64,000 bases of DNA from positions 633,047 to 697,046 of the forward strand of contig KQ482057.1 of the NCBI GenBank assembly GCA_001430745.1, written 5' to 3'. The translations under genes and the position numbers were made by a program. The stretch's first letter is position 1. Each line of letters begins with the position of its first letter. The notes beneath the pieces are model-generated. The model searched no databases. It saw nothing but the letters and a program-made list of their open reading frames with translations, and was not told the DNA's origin. Positions 1-11,167 of this stretch are shown here, in pieces. Source of the stretch: Auxenochlorella pyrenoidosa (lineage: Eukaryota > Chlorophyta > Trebouxiophyceae > Chlorellales > Chlorellaceae).

Positions 1-2348
1 TACGGCCTGACAGCACAGCAGGCAGACAAGCTGCTTCATGGCCTCTGGAGGGCGATCCCCGCCGGGGCAACCAATGCACAGTGAGCTGAGCCTGCTCTGC
101 AAGCTGTTTCCCTGTAGTTCACTCTTACTTCGCTGCTGCTGTGCATCGCTCTCTCACACAGGCACCATCTCCCCCAGAACAGCTGTCAGCTATGATACCC
201 TCGTTCCTTCCTTGTGCAGAGAGCTGCCACCCTTCTTCCTGGGGGGCATCACCCTCGCGCCCGACAGCCCCGCTGCCCCCGCGGCCAGTGGCGAGCCGCT
301 CAGGCATGTGATTGTGGACGGGCAGGAGCGCATCTTTGCGCTCTTGCTGCTGCTGGCCGCCGCGCGCGAGCACCTCGCGACTGACCTGCACCTGCTGGGC
401 GCGCTCTCTGGCAGCAGCATTCTCCCACGCGACCTGATGCAGCAGGCAGGCGCGCTGCTGTCGCCGGTGAGGAGCCGGAGTTGACAAAGCTGGGGAGGTA
501 CTTGGAGCTTTGTTTTGAGCGGCACGTAGGATGCCAAATTTGGGTGGCTTGCGGCCCTCGTGCGACAGCTCCATACCTACACAGAGGGGCCTTATGTAGC
601 AGGCCCTGGCCAAACCACACTCCCTGTCCTCGCTTCTTTGCTTGCATCAAGTCCCTCCTTCCATGGACTCCTTCTTTGACTTTCCTTGGAAATCTGTCCC
701 TTGTGCAGGAGGAGGGCTGGCCGCTGGTGCGGCTGGCCAGCGAGGAGGACACCTGCTTCCTGCAGAGTTACCTGCATGACCCTGCTCGCAAGCCTGGCAT
801 TGCCGAGCTGTCAGTGGCGGCACGCAGCCGGCTGTGGGCTTGCCTCAAGGTGCCCTGGTTTGCACAAGGGCTGGGCAGGGGGGGGGGGGGGCGTGGAGGG
901 GCGGCCAGCCCCATGGAAGGAGGTTTGGAAGGCCAATGCCTCACCTGCCCAGTCGGTATGCACAGCGTCCTGCCTATCCTGCGCTTCAAACAGCATGGCC
1001 TCTGCGCCGCTTGCCCCTGCAGCTCTTCCGCTGGCGACTGGAGGATTCGGACATCCTCCGCCTGACCTTGCTGGTGCACTTCATTCTGACGCGCGTGATT
1101 GCCAGCATCACCATCCTGCCTGGCGTGCTTGACACCTCGCAGCCGACCGAGACCGAGCCTGAGGTGCGTTGATGCACAGCTTGAGGGCTCGGACACACAG
1201 CTTGTGGGATTGTCATGACCTCAAGCACAAACGGTTTGCTCTTGGCAGCGCAGGCTGGCAACGACAGGGAAGCATCCAAGCATCCAGCAGCGCCTGCCTG
1301 CCCGCTCAAATCGCGCCTGCAGGTGCCATGCCTACAGAGGGAAGAGGACGAGCCCGAGGCAATGCAGCAGCACACACCATGGCCCAAGTTCTGGACGGAG
1401 CTAGAGGCACTGGTGCAGCGAAATCCAGAGCCAGAGCCTCAGCCAGAGCCTCAGCCGGTGCAGGCACAGGAGCGGCCTGCTGCAGCCCCGCAGCCCCTGG
1501 GTGGCCACTTGTGCCTGGACCACCTTCCAGGGGGCTCAGAGGTGCTGGCTGCCTCAGCCGACATTCACATCACTGTGGAGGGCTGCATGCTGCCGCTGCA
1601 CAGCGCGGTGCTGGCTGCCGGCTGCCACACCCTGTGCCAGGTTCTTTGCAGTGCTGGTGCAGGCAAGGCTGCTGGCAGCAGTGCCTCTGGGCAGGACGCA
1701 GTGCAGCAGGCATTCCAGGGGCAGCCCCTGGTGGTTGTGCAGCTCTTTTTGAAGCTGCTCTACACTGGCGGCACCGCTTCCGAGAGCGTGGCTGAGTCCA
1801 CATCTTTCCAGCGGGTGGTGCCGCTGGCTCATGCGCTGGATGCCCCCTTCGTGCTCCAGGCAAGGCAGGGACATGGGCCTCTTCCACTCTGTGCAAGCTT
1901 TTGCTGCTCATGCTGCATACACGACGTCTGCGTTGCTGGAGTCGCAATGCTTCTATATGCTTCCAGATGCCAGCGAGCAGTGCAGCCCTCACCTCCTGTT
2001 CCGCTTGCTCCCCTGCAGGCCTGTGAGGCGCGCCTGTTGCAGCTGCTACCCTGCGAAAAGTACCGCTGGGCCGAGTGGCTTGTGCTAGCCGATTGCTGTG
2101 GCCTGCGCCAGCTGAAGCCAGTGGCGGCAGAGCAGGCGCTCGCAGACCTGCTGTCTCTGCCAGACAGCGCAGAGCGCGGTGCGATGCTGCGCAGGATGCG
2201 CGGGCTCAGCGCTGCCACGTACCAGGAACTCTTTGAGGCAATTGTGGAGGGTTTGGCACAGGCCGGTCCAGGCAAGGAGAAGAGTGTTCAGTGGCAACTC
2301 GCCATGCAGCGGGTGCTAGGGACGGGCGGCGCTGATCTCAGCACCTGA
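1..2348 (+). CDS. BTB-domain protein, 5' end missing
   Basis: This is the 3' part of a gene that begins upstream of the window. Exons read as 1-80, 220-466, 709-849, 1023-1163, about 1321-1859 and 2019-2348, and the phases join exactly (the first junction is phase 2, the rest phase 0). The early exons encode a leucine-rich helical region that resembles armadillo or helical repeats. The fifth exon holds a Pro/Glu/Gln linker and then a BTB/POZ fold (residues such as ADIHITVEG and LPLHSAVLAA). BTB domains usually dimerise and often recruit Cullin-3 ubiquitin ligases, so a substrate-adaptor role is an inference. The last exon continues the helices that follow BTB. The intron at 1860-2018 has a GC donor (CAG|GCAAGG). 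It is 159 nt, a multiple of three with no stop, so reading through it also stays open. I cannot name a specific orthologue. Confidence 0.72.
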
Positions 2349-3046
2349 TTCCCCTCTCCAGAGCTGTCCTGCTGCAAGCAGCTCTTTGCACCGCAGTGCC
2401 TTGCTCACACCCCTTCACACATACATTTTTCATTCTCTGCTGCACACTTGCTTTCGTGCCGTCCTTCATCGTGCCTCCTTCAAGCGCTTCTTCTTCGTGG
2501 CTGTCTCGTCTAACCAACCTTCTCTCAGCCAGGCTGTCTGCCTGCTCTGCCTCTCACTCTCCGGTGCTCTTGGCTCAACATGCCGGCTGGGAGCCACAGA
2601 TTTCTTCAGAATCAATCCATTGAGCCGTTCTCCATGTTTCCTCCAAGTTATCAAGCCATTCTCCACCCCATCGTATCAGTTGTCCAATGAATCCGTTGTC
2701 CTGCTCAGGCATTGGCAGTTGCCTTCCCGCCGTCCTCACCTATCCTGAGCTTACATTGTTTCTGCTGCATTGCATAGATAATTTCCTCTCTATGGCCAAA
2801 GCAAATACTGGACGCACGCTTCCACAACTCATGTTCCCCTGATGCCCTTCCTGCTGTGCCGCCGCTCGGCGGAGACCCGCGCTCCTGACCCTCTCTGTTT
2901 ATTCATATTTCCTCTCCAGCCTTCTTGCCAAGATAACCCTGTGGCAGTGGGCTTGAGTCCAGCACGCGGCAGCTTTGGGCAAAAAGCAGCTTTCAGCAGG
3001 TCGCGCCTCTCCAGACTGCGCTTGATTCGGGAGCTCCGCGATCGCA
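2349..3046. other. Intergenic: BTB-gene 3' UTR and upstream region of the next gene
   Basis: No protein-like reading frame, RNA gene or clear poly(A) signal is recognisable here. The stretch is less GC-rich than the genes on either side and contains pyrimidine-rich runs typical of untranslated sequence. Confidence 0.5.
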
Positions 3047-6000
3047 ATGGAGGTCGCAAGCCTGCAGCAGGCGCTGCAGGCTGCCATCAGCGGCGAGCTG
3101 CCAGCCTCCAGACTTCAGCACCAGCTCGACGAGTGAGTGGAGTGCAGGGATGCGTTTGGCAGCGGTCCTAAGGGGGGTCCTTAGGGTGATGCGCGCACCG
3201 GGGTCCTTAGGGTGATGCGCAACGCAAACACTGTCGCCCAGATGGGGCAGGAGCGGTGCCGGGCAGCGGTGACTGGTCCAAGAGCATTGTGTCACCATTT
3301 TCTTCCCCCATGATCCTCAAGATGTGTTGTTATATGCATGGTTGTTGAACTCTACCCCTGTGCACCGTGCAGCCTGGGCGCGTTCCGCGGTACGGGCCGT
3401 GCCAACGGCATCGCCCGCTGCTCGGCCATGCTCTGCGAGGCGCTGCCCAAGATTGGCTCCCCCTCTGTGGGCGAGCAGCTACACGAGAAGCTGGCCACCC
3501 ACCAGCTTTTGCTGCAGTGCCTGGGCGACGCTGGCGCGCTGGCACACCTGCATCCAACCTGCCTCCGGCTGCTGTTTGAGGATGGCCAGCGCCTGGCTGC
3601 AGCCATCGAGCTGCGGCAGCTGCTGTCCAAGCAGACGCCCGATGCGGCAGCAAGCGGTCCGATACATGACGCGGCGGTGGCAGCAGGGCGTGCCGCAGCA
3701 GCAGCCGTCGCGGGGGCTGGCGACCGCTCGGCCCTGGACCTCTTCTTCGCCTGCCCCCTGACCACCGTGCCCCAGTTCCTGCGGCAGGTGGCTGCTGCAG
3801 CTGCCGGGCTGGGCACACAGCCAGGGCGGGCAGCAGCAGACGAGGACGTGGTGGCGCAGCTCAGCAAGGCAGTCCAGGCGAGCCACGAGGGGTGTAGAGG
3901 CTGTGGGCGTGGCAGAGAGTCGACGCGCGGTGCAACGGTTTCAACAGCATGCACCGATTCAAGACGGGCTCGCCTTCTGCAAGCTGCGGGCAGCAGCACG
4001 ATGCGGGATGCCCGTTGCATGTATATATCAGCGCGAGCGCTCACCTCAAAGCCTCGCGTTCCGCTCCTGCCGCCGCTCCTGCAGGCAGCTCTGGGCGGCG
4101 CCATGCAGCAGCGCGCACAGCAGCAGCAGTGGTTTGGCCCAGCGCTGAATGCAGCAATCGGCGGGCTGAGCGATCCTGAATGGACGGCCGGGGAGGATGC
4201 GCGTGGCGCGCTGGAGGCGCTGGCCGATGCTGCCTGCAGGTATGATGCCGCATCTGCCCGTGGTCCCTTATTGTGCTGCTGCACTTCGCACGCCATCAAG
4301 CCTTCCCTTCTGGACGGCCTGGTCCTGCGCCGAAAGTCTGCTGGGTGAATGTTGCTGTTGTATGCCATAGATCACTGCTCCATCAGGCCTGCCCTGACCT
4401 CGCCTTGTGTCCATGCAGGCTGTTCCCGCTGCTGGGCCGGGAGGCAAGCCCCCATGTGCAGCAAGAGGATGCGCTGCTGGCGCTCGAGCTCACAGACCGT
4501 CTGCTCAATGCCTGGGCTGCTGCGGTGGCGGCTGCAGCGCCCGGCCAGCAGCGGCGGCAGCTGCACAAGGCATACAGTGCAGCAAAGGGCCGGCTGCTTG
4601 CGGCCCTGCTGGAGCAAGCACAGGCGCTGGGGCTGGGACAGCCAGGTGGGGCGGGTTCTGTGCTTGGTGCAGAGTGCCGCCAGCGCCTGCCAGTGCTGCG
4701 CATCGCTTTTTCTCTGTCTGTTTGTCTGCCTGCTGATGCACCGCCTCGGGTTGCCGCTCCTGTGCCTGCAGAGGGTGAGGCGCAGCTACGGCGGGTGGAG
4801 GGCCTTGCGGAGGCGCACGCTGCGTATGCCCAGCTGCTGGACATCTCGCGCCTGACGGGCGACACGTGAGCGCTGCACTCTCTCCCCTGCTTGCTGTGCT
4901 GGTGCAGTGCGCCCTGGCAAGAATCAAGGCATGCAACCACGACAGCCTCCAACCTGCCAGGGCTGCATGTGGTCGCCCCTCGCGTCTGGCGAGTGGCGCA
5001 TGAGCCCCCTGCTGTGCCGATTTCCAAACCTGCTTCTCCTTTGTGCAACTCCTTCTTTGTGCAGGGAGCAGCTGTACCGTCAGATGGAGCAGCTGGTGGG
5101 CGACGGCCTGGACCCGCCCTTTGCCACCTTCATCTTCTCCAGGTGTGCAGTACAGGGGGGGCAAGTACAGGCGGTATGGTTTGTCCGCTGGTTGAGCACA
5201 GGCAGGTGTTTGCAGCAGCACGGTAGCAGGCGCAGCGTTGCAGTGCGCGGTGGCGGCTGCCTGCGCCGACAGCTGGCTGGCCGATGCACGCCGGCCAGCG
5301 CTTGGCGCAACCGCCACCCCGCTTGCTGCGCAGGCTGCTGGGGGAGGGGCGCCGCGCCGAGCTGCTGGACCTGCCCTCCCAGGTGCGCCCCCTGGCTTGG
5401 CCTGCCGCCTTCTTTGCCTGGCCCGTGAGCATGGCCCACAGCTTCAATGCCTTGCCTAGCTGGTGGCCTATTTGAACTCCGCCTGCTTGGGAGCTCCCAA
5501 GCTGGCCACGTGGCACGCATGCACGGCTGCCTCGTATGCATCTCCTGCCACCACCCGCCTCCTTCACCCAGCGTGTCCACTGATGTTGGAACCTCCCTGC
5601 TTGCCACCGCCGCAGTTCGACGCCCAGCTGCAGCAGTGGCTGAGCGACGAGTCAGGTGCCGACGGCCCTGCGCGCCTGCAGCTCAGGCGAGCGCCACACT
5701 GCTGCCACGCTGCCACTTTTGCTGTCTCTGCATCACAGGGAAAAATTTTGTTTTCCATTCAGATCAAGCACTGCAATCAAAGTCTGTCGCTCCATGCTTA
5801 TTGAGGCCTGCCTTGATCCTGAAATGCATGGCATGCCGAGAGCAGCCGCAGGCCTGCCGCTGCTTGAGGCCCTCCCGGCGCCCCTTCCTGCAGGTGGCTG
5901 CACGAGCTGCGCACCGCGTCCTACTCGGCGGCCTCTTCCAGCCTGGGCCGGCTGGTGCAGGCGCAACAGGAGGGCATGCCAGAGGGAGAGGCTGAGCGAC

Positions 6001-6225
6001 TGGTGGCACTGCAGGTGTGTTGGATCGTTTTTGTTGGACCATTTTTTGTGGATCCCTGTGTGTTGACACGGTGGCTTCTATACGTACCACAGATTCCATG
6101 CTGTCTACTTGCTCGCGCTGACACCTGGCGAGCTTGCCTGCTGCTGATATGCGGCTCCTGGCTTACTGCTGCAGAGGCTGTCTGCGCTGGTGGCAGCTGG
6201 TGGCGCTGAAGTTGGCACGGCTTAG
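3047..6225 (+). CDS. NUP133: Nup133-like nucleoporin, C-terminal helical region only
   Basis: The translation matches the C-terminal alpha-solenoid of Nup133, a scaffold subunit of the Y-shaped nuclear pore complex. Landmarks in order are a segment with QLHEKLATHQLLLQCL and LRLLFEDGQRLAAAIELRQL, then LALELTDRLLNAWAAA, then GLAEAHAAYAQLLDISRL, DPPFATFIFSR and WLHELRTASYSAAS near the end, all typical of the family's last third. Exon 1 is 3047-3132 and exon 2 starts at 3373. Exon 2 ends at 3877 with a GC donor (CAG|GCGAGC), because only that joins in phase to the exon at 4085. The last exon ends with TAG at 6223-6225. The family is usually well over 1000 residues with an N-terminal beta-propeller. 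No propeller is visible upstream, and a plausible ATG (GCAATGG) opens exon 1. Either this alga has a short form or the true start is missed. Middle exon boundaries are approximate. Confidence 0.6.
3174..3220. repeat. 21-bp direct repeat in intron 1 of the Nup133-like gene
   Basis: Two identical 21-bp copies lie at 3174-3194 and 3200-3220, each beginning GGGGTCCTTAGGG, with a 26-bp period. They sit in intron 1. No function is evident. Confidence 0.85.
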
Positions 6226-6690
6226 GTGCCGCTACAACACAAACTTATGCAGCTGCAGTGCTGGAGCTATGCCGCGGCATGTCACAAGGGTGATCAATTT
6301 GTTGTAATGCGAGGGCCATCCACAACGCCTCAGTACCGGTCTGCTGGAGCATGGAACTGTCGTCAGACGACCTCGTCTCACTGGGCAGCGGGGGGGGGCC
6401 CGGGGTGCCGCCTTGTGCAGGGGACAAGCTTGTGCTGAACAGAATAGAATGGCCAATGTGTGCGTGAGTCCCAATGCCAAGTGTACTTCCCTGCGGCATG
6501 CTTGCCTGTCCAGGCGCTGCTGTAGCCTCGCCGCGGCATGCCGCAGGCATTCAATTTCGGCCTGCCCGGGCGGTCGGCCTGAAGTTCTTTTCGGGCTCTA
6601 GATCTCCCGCAGCCCTGTCTTGAGCTCTATCTCCTGCCGAAGCGCGCCTGAGACGGAGCGTCGACCCTTTGGGCGCGTTGCAGCTGCCAA
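6226..6690. other. Intergenic: Nup133-like 3' UTR and glycosyltransferase upstream region
   Basis: Apart from the poly(A) signal at 6303-6307 I see no gene here. The next gene opens at 6691. Confidence 0.5.
6303..6307 (+). terminator. UGUAA poly(A) signal of the Nup133-like gene
   Basis: TGTAA occurs 78 nt after the stop at 6225. UGUAA is the established green-algal polyadenylation element and supports the 3' end of this gene. Confidence 0.65.
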
Positions 6691-9600
6691 ATGCGGCCAT
6701 CGCGGGGCCCCTCCAACGGCAAAATGGGGCCCGGCTCTCGCATGTTGCGGCCTAGCAACGGAGCGGTGGCCCTCTCCCTTGCGCTGTCGGCCTTCGCGCT
6801 GTTCTGCAGTCAAATCAGCTCCCGCTCGTCTGTAGAAAGCGTGGAGCTGGTCATGACGGGCGGAGCGTGAGTTTGGAAGGGGGGAGGCCAAGCTTGTTGC
6901 CAACCGCTGTTGCTCACTGCCGCCACCTGTGGCGGCTGCCGCCTGCCTACTGCCATACCAGCTGCCATCGCACCATGCCGGTTCTTCTGCCCTGGCTGTG
7001 CCCGCAGTGAGCGCGACCTTATGGCGATGCAGCAGCCCAAGCTGGAGGTCAGTGCAGAAAAGAAGGCGACGGCAGCCGCTACAGCGACGGTCAGCGCAAC
7101 CGCCGTTGCAGGCGGCGGGGTCGCTGTCACAGCCCGGCGGCAGATACCGCAGGGCATGGGCGGCCAGGCGTGGGTGGGGCAGGAGCCACGGGCAGATGGG
7201 CCACGGATCGCCTTCATTGTGACTACCAGCGACTCGCTGCAGCAGATCCGCGTGTGGATCAACTACCACAGGTCGATTGGAGTCGGCACCTTTTACATCT
7301 TTGCCGACGGCCAGGTGAGTGCTGGCGCCGGCAGACTTGCAAGTCATCAGTCAAGAGCTGGCGTCGGCAGCGTAACACCACAGATGTTTCTACACTGCTG
7401 CTCAGACCTGCACGAAACTCGTTCAAGGGTTACTCCATACCTTGGCCGACCTGCATATTGCCTGCCCTGTCACCCCCGGTGCCGTGCTGCAGGCGGCACG
7501 CCCAGACAACGTCGCCGCCCTGCGTGCTACCCCTGGCGTCACCGTGGTGCTGCGTGACGCGGAGCTGCGCAAGCGCCACGAGAACAGCAGGCGCGTAGTA
7601 GGAGAGGGAGGAGCGATGCAGCAGCCAGCTTGTGTGCCCTCCAGCCAATATGCGGGTGCAGGAAGTGACACTGGATGGACGTGTGCATTCATTTCTTTCT
7701 CATGCATTGCAATTTAGGCCTGCCTCCATGTCTTGCTGCAGGATCTGGAAGGAGTCGTGGCTCTCCGCCTTCTTCCACAAGCCCTGCAACCACGAGCTGT
7801 TTGTGCTGCAAAGCCTCAATATGGAGGGTGGGTGCTGCAGGCACTGCTTGGGCTGCCCACCTGTGTTGCGTCCGTCTTCTTTCGACGTGGCCAAACCATG
7901 CTCTGCGCATCCATGGACGCATCAGGCTGAGCCCCTTGCTCAGGTCAGCTCTGCATGCTGCAGGCAATTCGCTGCGCAAGCAGAGCATGTGGGCACTCAC
8001 TTGCAGCACCGCCTGTGCGCTGCAGTGGGCATTGAGATGGCGCAGCATGACGGAATAGACTGGCTGCTGCACGTCGACACGGACGAGCTCATCTACCCCT
8101 CAGGCTCGCCAGCCTTCTCGCTCCAGGTGCACACAAGGGAGTTGGGCTACTGAATGCATCGGCCATGGTTTTTTCAGGTTTCCAGGTTTCCAGGCAGACC
8201 AGCGTGCTGCTTGGCCCTGGCTGGGTCTTGAGTCAGCAGCAGGTGCTCGGTGCAGCAGCGCAAGATGTAGACGACCGGCATTGCACCGCCGTCAAATGAT
8301 CCCATAAAGCGTCCTTCCCTCCCGCCCGCCCGCCCGCGCTCTGGCATCCTGCAGGAGGTGCTGGGCTCAGTGCCGCACGACGTTGACACCCTGGTGTTCC
8401 CTAACTACGAGAGCCTGCCGGAGCGTGAGGACGTGGCCGACCCCTTCCTGGAGGTGTCGCTCTTCAAGAAGAACTACGCGCACGTGGTGTCGGGTGAGGC
8501 GGGGCCGCGTGTGCCTGGTAAGCACTGGGCGCGGGGGAGCGCATGCAGCCCCAAAAGGACACACGTGGGCTGGCGTGTGTGACGGGCCGTTGGATATTCT
8601 AACCCACGCATGCATTCAACTGTGGCTCTGCCTCTGCAGACCTGTACTTCAAGTCGTATGGCGCCGTGGCCCGCGGCAACCCCAACTACTTCATCACCTA
8701 CGGCAACGGGAAGTCTGGTGAGCTGCGGGTGCTGGCAGCAGCAGCCACACGCTCACACCTTGCGCTCGCTGCTTAAACTAGGACCAGAGAGAGCGCATGC
8801 GTGTTGTGCTGCCGGTTTTATCCTGGGCCTTATCGCGCTGCTGCATTCCTACCCCACGTGCGCAGCTGCGCGTGTGCAGCAGGGCATGCGGCCCAACGGA
8901 GCACACCGCTGGCACTCGTATGTGAAGACGCCCAAGTGAGGGGCCAACGGGTGGTGTCACAGCAGGCGCAAGTTGCAAGTTGTGTGCTGCAGCGCCAAGC
9001 TGCGTGCACTGGATTTGCTGCCCAACACCACCAAATCACACGGCCAGTTTGCCTAGTGCCAAGGTTGTGCGTTTCCCCTCAACCCAGCCTTAGTAGCAAC
9101 AGCACTGTGTATGAAGCACACCTGGTCATCACCTGCAGGGAGTGGAGCAGCGACCAAGCAGCTGTCCTTCACTACACCTACAACCGGTTCAGGTGCGCGC
9201 CAAGCGAAGCTTGTGGGGCACCTCTGAAGCAGATCTGTGTGCCCATGCCAAACACCTGGAGCATCCTGCGCAGGTGTGCCTGCCTTGCTGCCTGCCCACC
9301 CTGCTCTCCGCATCTTGTCGACCTTTGCCTGCCGCGCTCCCTTTGCGTGCAGCGACCTGAAGTCGCGCCGCGACCGCTGCGACTGCGCACCCACCGAGGA
9401 GGATGCCAAGCGCTGCTTCATCCTGCCTTTTGACAGGTGTGGCTGCTGCTGGCTTTATTGCGCACTGCTGCTCGTAAGCCCAGTTAACAGCCGTTCGATG
9501 TGCTGCCTGCATGCCTCCAGGAATCGTCTTGGCGCTTCGGCATTCTTGCTGAGAATGCTTTTGACTGAGGTCTCCCGCAGGATGGCCTTCCTGGAGGCCT

Positions 9601-10734
9601 CTCTGAAGAATGACAAGGAGCTCATGGAGTGGTTCAAGTGAGTGGCAGGCACCCAGCAAGAGGCTGCCTGTCAGGCCTGCACAGCCCCGCTGATGGATAA
9701 ACTGTGTGCCCACCCAGAGCTGATGTTTCCCATGGCTGCTTCTTGTCATCTTCTCCATCCTGCAGGCAGCGCCTGGTGTGGGACGACCCCGCAGTTGTGA
9801 ATGACCTTCTCAAGAAGGGCCTGTTCATGCGCATCTACGAGCCCCAGGTGCGCACTGCTCGGCTTGTGCGCTCCTGGAATGCATGTCGCACATGCCTCAC
9901 GCCGCGCGCCCTCTGGGTGCAGGCAGGCAACCTGGCGTGCATGTTTTGCAATTTTGGTTGAGGTTGTGATCCCTTGAATATCTTTCTGTGCAGCTGATGA
10001 TCCGCGGCTTCTTGGAGGCCGACAAGGCGGCAGCAGAGGCAGAGGCTCGCAGCAAGAAGGCTGTGGAGGATGCAGCTGCCGCTGCTAGGGCTGCTGCTTT
10101 GCAAGAGGCAGCAGCGGCAGCCAATGCCACTGCTCAGGCGGCAGCCGCTGCTCAGGCACAAGCAGCCCAGCAGGCAGCGGCGCAGGCGGCGCAGGCGCAG
10201 GCGGCCCAGCAGCAGGTGGCCCAGCAGCAGCAGGCAGCTCAAGTCGGCCAGGCGCAAGCCGCCCAGGAGCAGCAAGCAGCGGCAGACCAGGCTGCCATCG
10301 CTGCTGCTACCCAGGCACAGGCTGCACAACAGCAGCAGGTGGCTGCTACAGCTGCTGCTGCCCAGCAGCAGCAGGCTGATGCTGCCCAGCAGGCTGCCCA
10401 GGCCCAGCAGGCTGCCGCCCAGCAGCAGGCGGCTGCGGTTCTGCAACAGCAGCAGGCAGCGGGCCAGGCTGATGCTGCCGCTCAGCAGCAGGCAGCAGAC
10501 CAGCAGCAGCAGGCAGCAGCCGCCCAGCAGCAGCAGCAAGCACTGGCTGCTGCTGCTCAGGCGCAGGCAGCTCAGGCACAGGCAGCTGTCCAGGCCCAGG
10601 TCGCTGCCCAGGCGCAGGCAGCTGGCACGGCAGCAGGCACAGCCGATTCTGGCGCAGCTGGCACGCAGGCTGCGGTGCAGGCGGCTGGGTCTGGGGGTGC
10701 TGAGAGTGGGGCCGCCGCCCTGGCCCAGCAGTAA
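6691..10734 (+). CDS. Type II membrane glycosyltransferase (GT92/DUF23-like) with Ala/Gln-rich tail
   Basis: Thirteen exons (6691-6866, 7008-7314, 7493-7590, 7742-7827, 8026-8126, 8355-8493, 8640-8717, 8866-8935, 9139-9192, 9353-9436, 9581-9637, 9766-9847, 9994-10734) close in phase to 690 residues. An uncleaved signal anchor ([14 protein letters not shown], about residues 26-40) predicts a Golgi type II protein. The catalytic region holds a nucleotide-sugar fold with [17 protein letters not shown] and a metal-binding DTD in [13 protein letters not shown]. It also has a Cys-bearing C-terminal part ([18 protein letters not shown]). This arrangement fits GT92/DUF23-type transferases that extend glycans; the acceptor is unknown. 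The third intron has a GC donor (7591), fixed by phase. The last exon adds about 230 residues made almost only of Ala and Gln, not part of the enzyme family. A second related gene lies at 26774-28934. Confidence 0.72.
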
Positions 10735-11167
10735 CTGGTTGGCCGCTCTTTTACAGTAGAAGCTTACGACCGCACTCTGTTGCTGCCGGTTGTACCTGCC
10801 GTCCTGTGCTCTTCCTTCGCTGAGCAGTTGTGTTCAAACTACAAACTTCGTCCAATAATCACGTGGGCCTACAGGCTCTCGAGGAACGCAGATTCAAAGG
10901 CTACTGGCTAGCCGATCAGTGGAGGACAGCAAAACGAGAGAGCAAACCTGGTGCTACGGCCTGCGCTGAGGGGGGGCGCGGCAGCAGTGCTGGCTGCCAT
11001 GCATAAGCGCGATCCATTTGGCGAGCGATTGTTGTCCTGCATGCCTCTGATCGGTCACTTGGATTGACAAAGAAGTTGCTAGCCAGGCTTTTCAGCGTCA
11101 CAAGCAAGACCATCGCTCACATCCTTGGCACAGTGCTGTAAGCTTGCCGAGGCTAGCGCCAGCAAAC
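10735..11167. other. Intergenic: glycosyltransferase 3' UTR and GatA upstream region
   Basis: No gene is seen. The only TGTAA on the + strand is at 11137-11141, 403 nt after the glycosyltransferase stop and 27 nt before the GatA ATG. If it is the real poly(A) signal, the two transcription units almost touch. Confidence 0.45.

Noticed and set aside
9835..10539. Long Leu/Cys-rich open frame on the minus strand opposite the glycosyltransferase tail
   Set aside because: It is the antisense of GCA/CAG-rich Ala/Gln codons; composition alone explains it.
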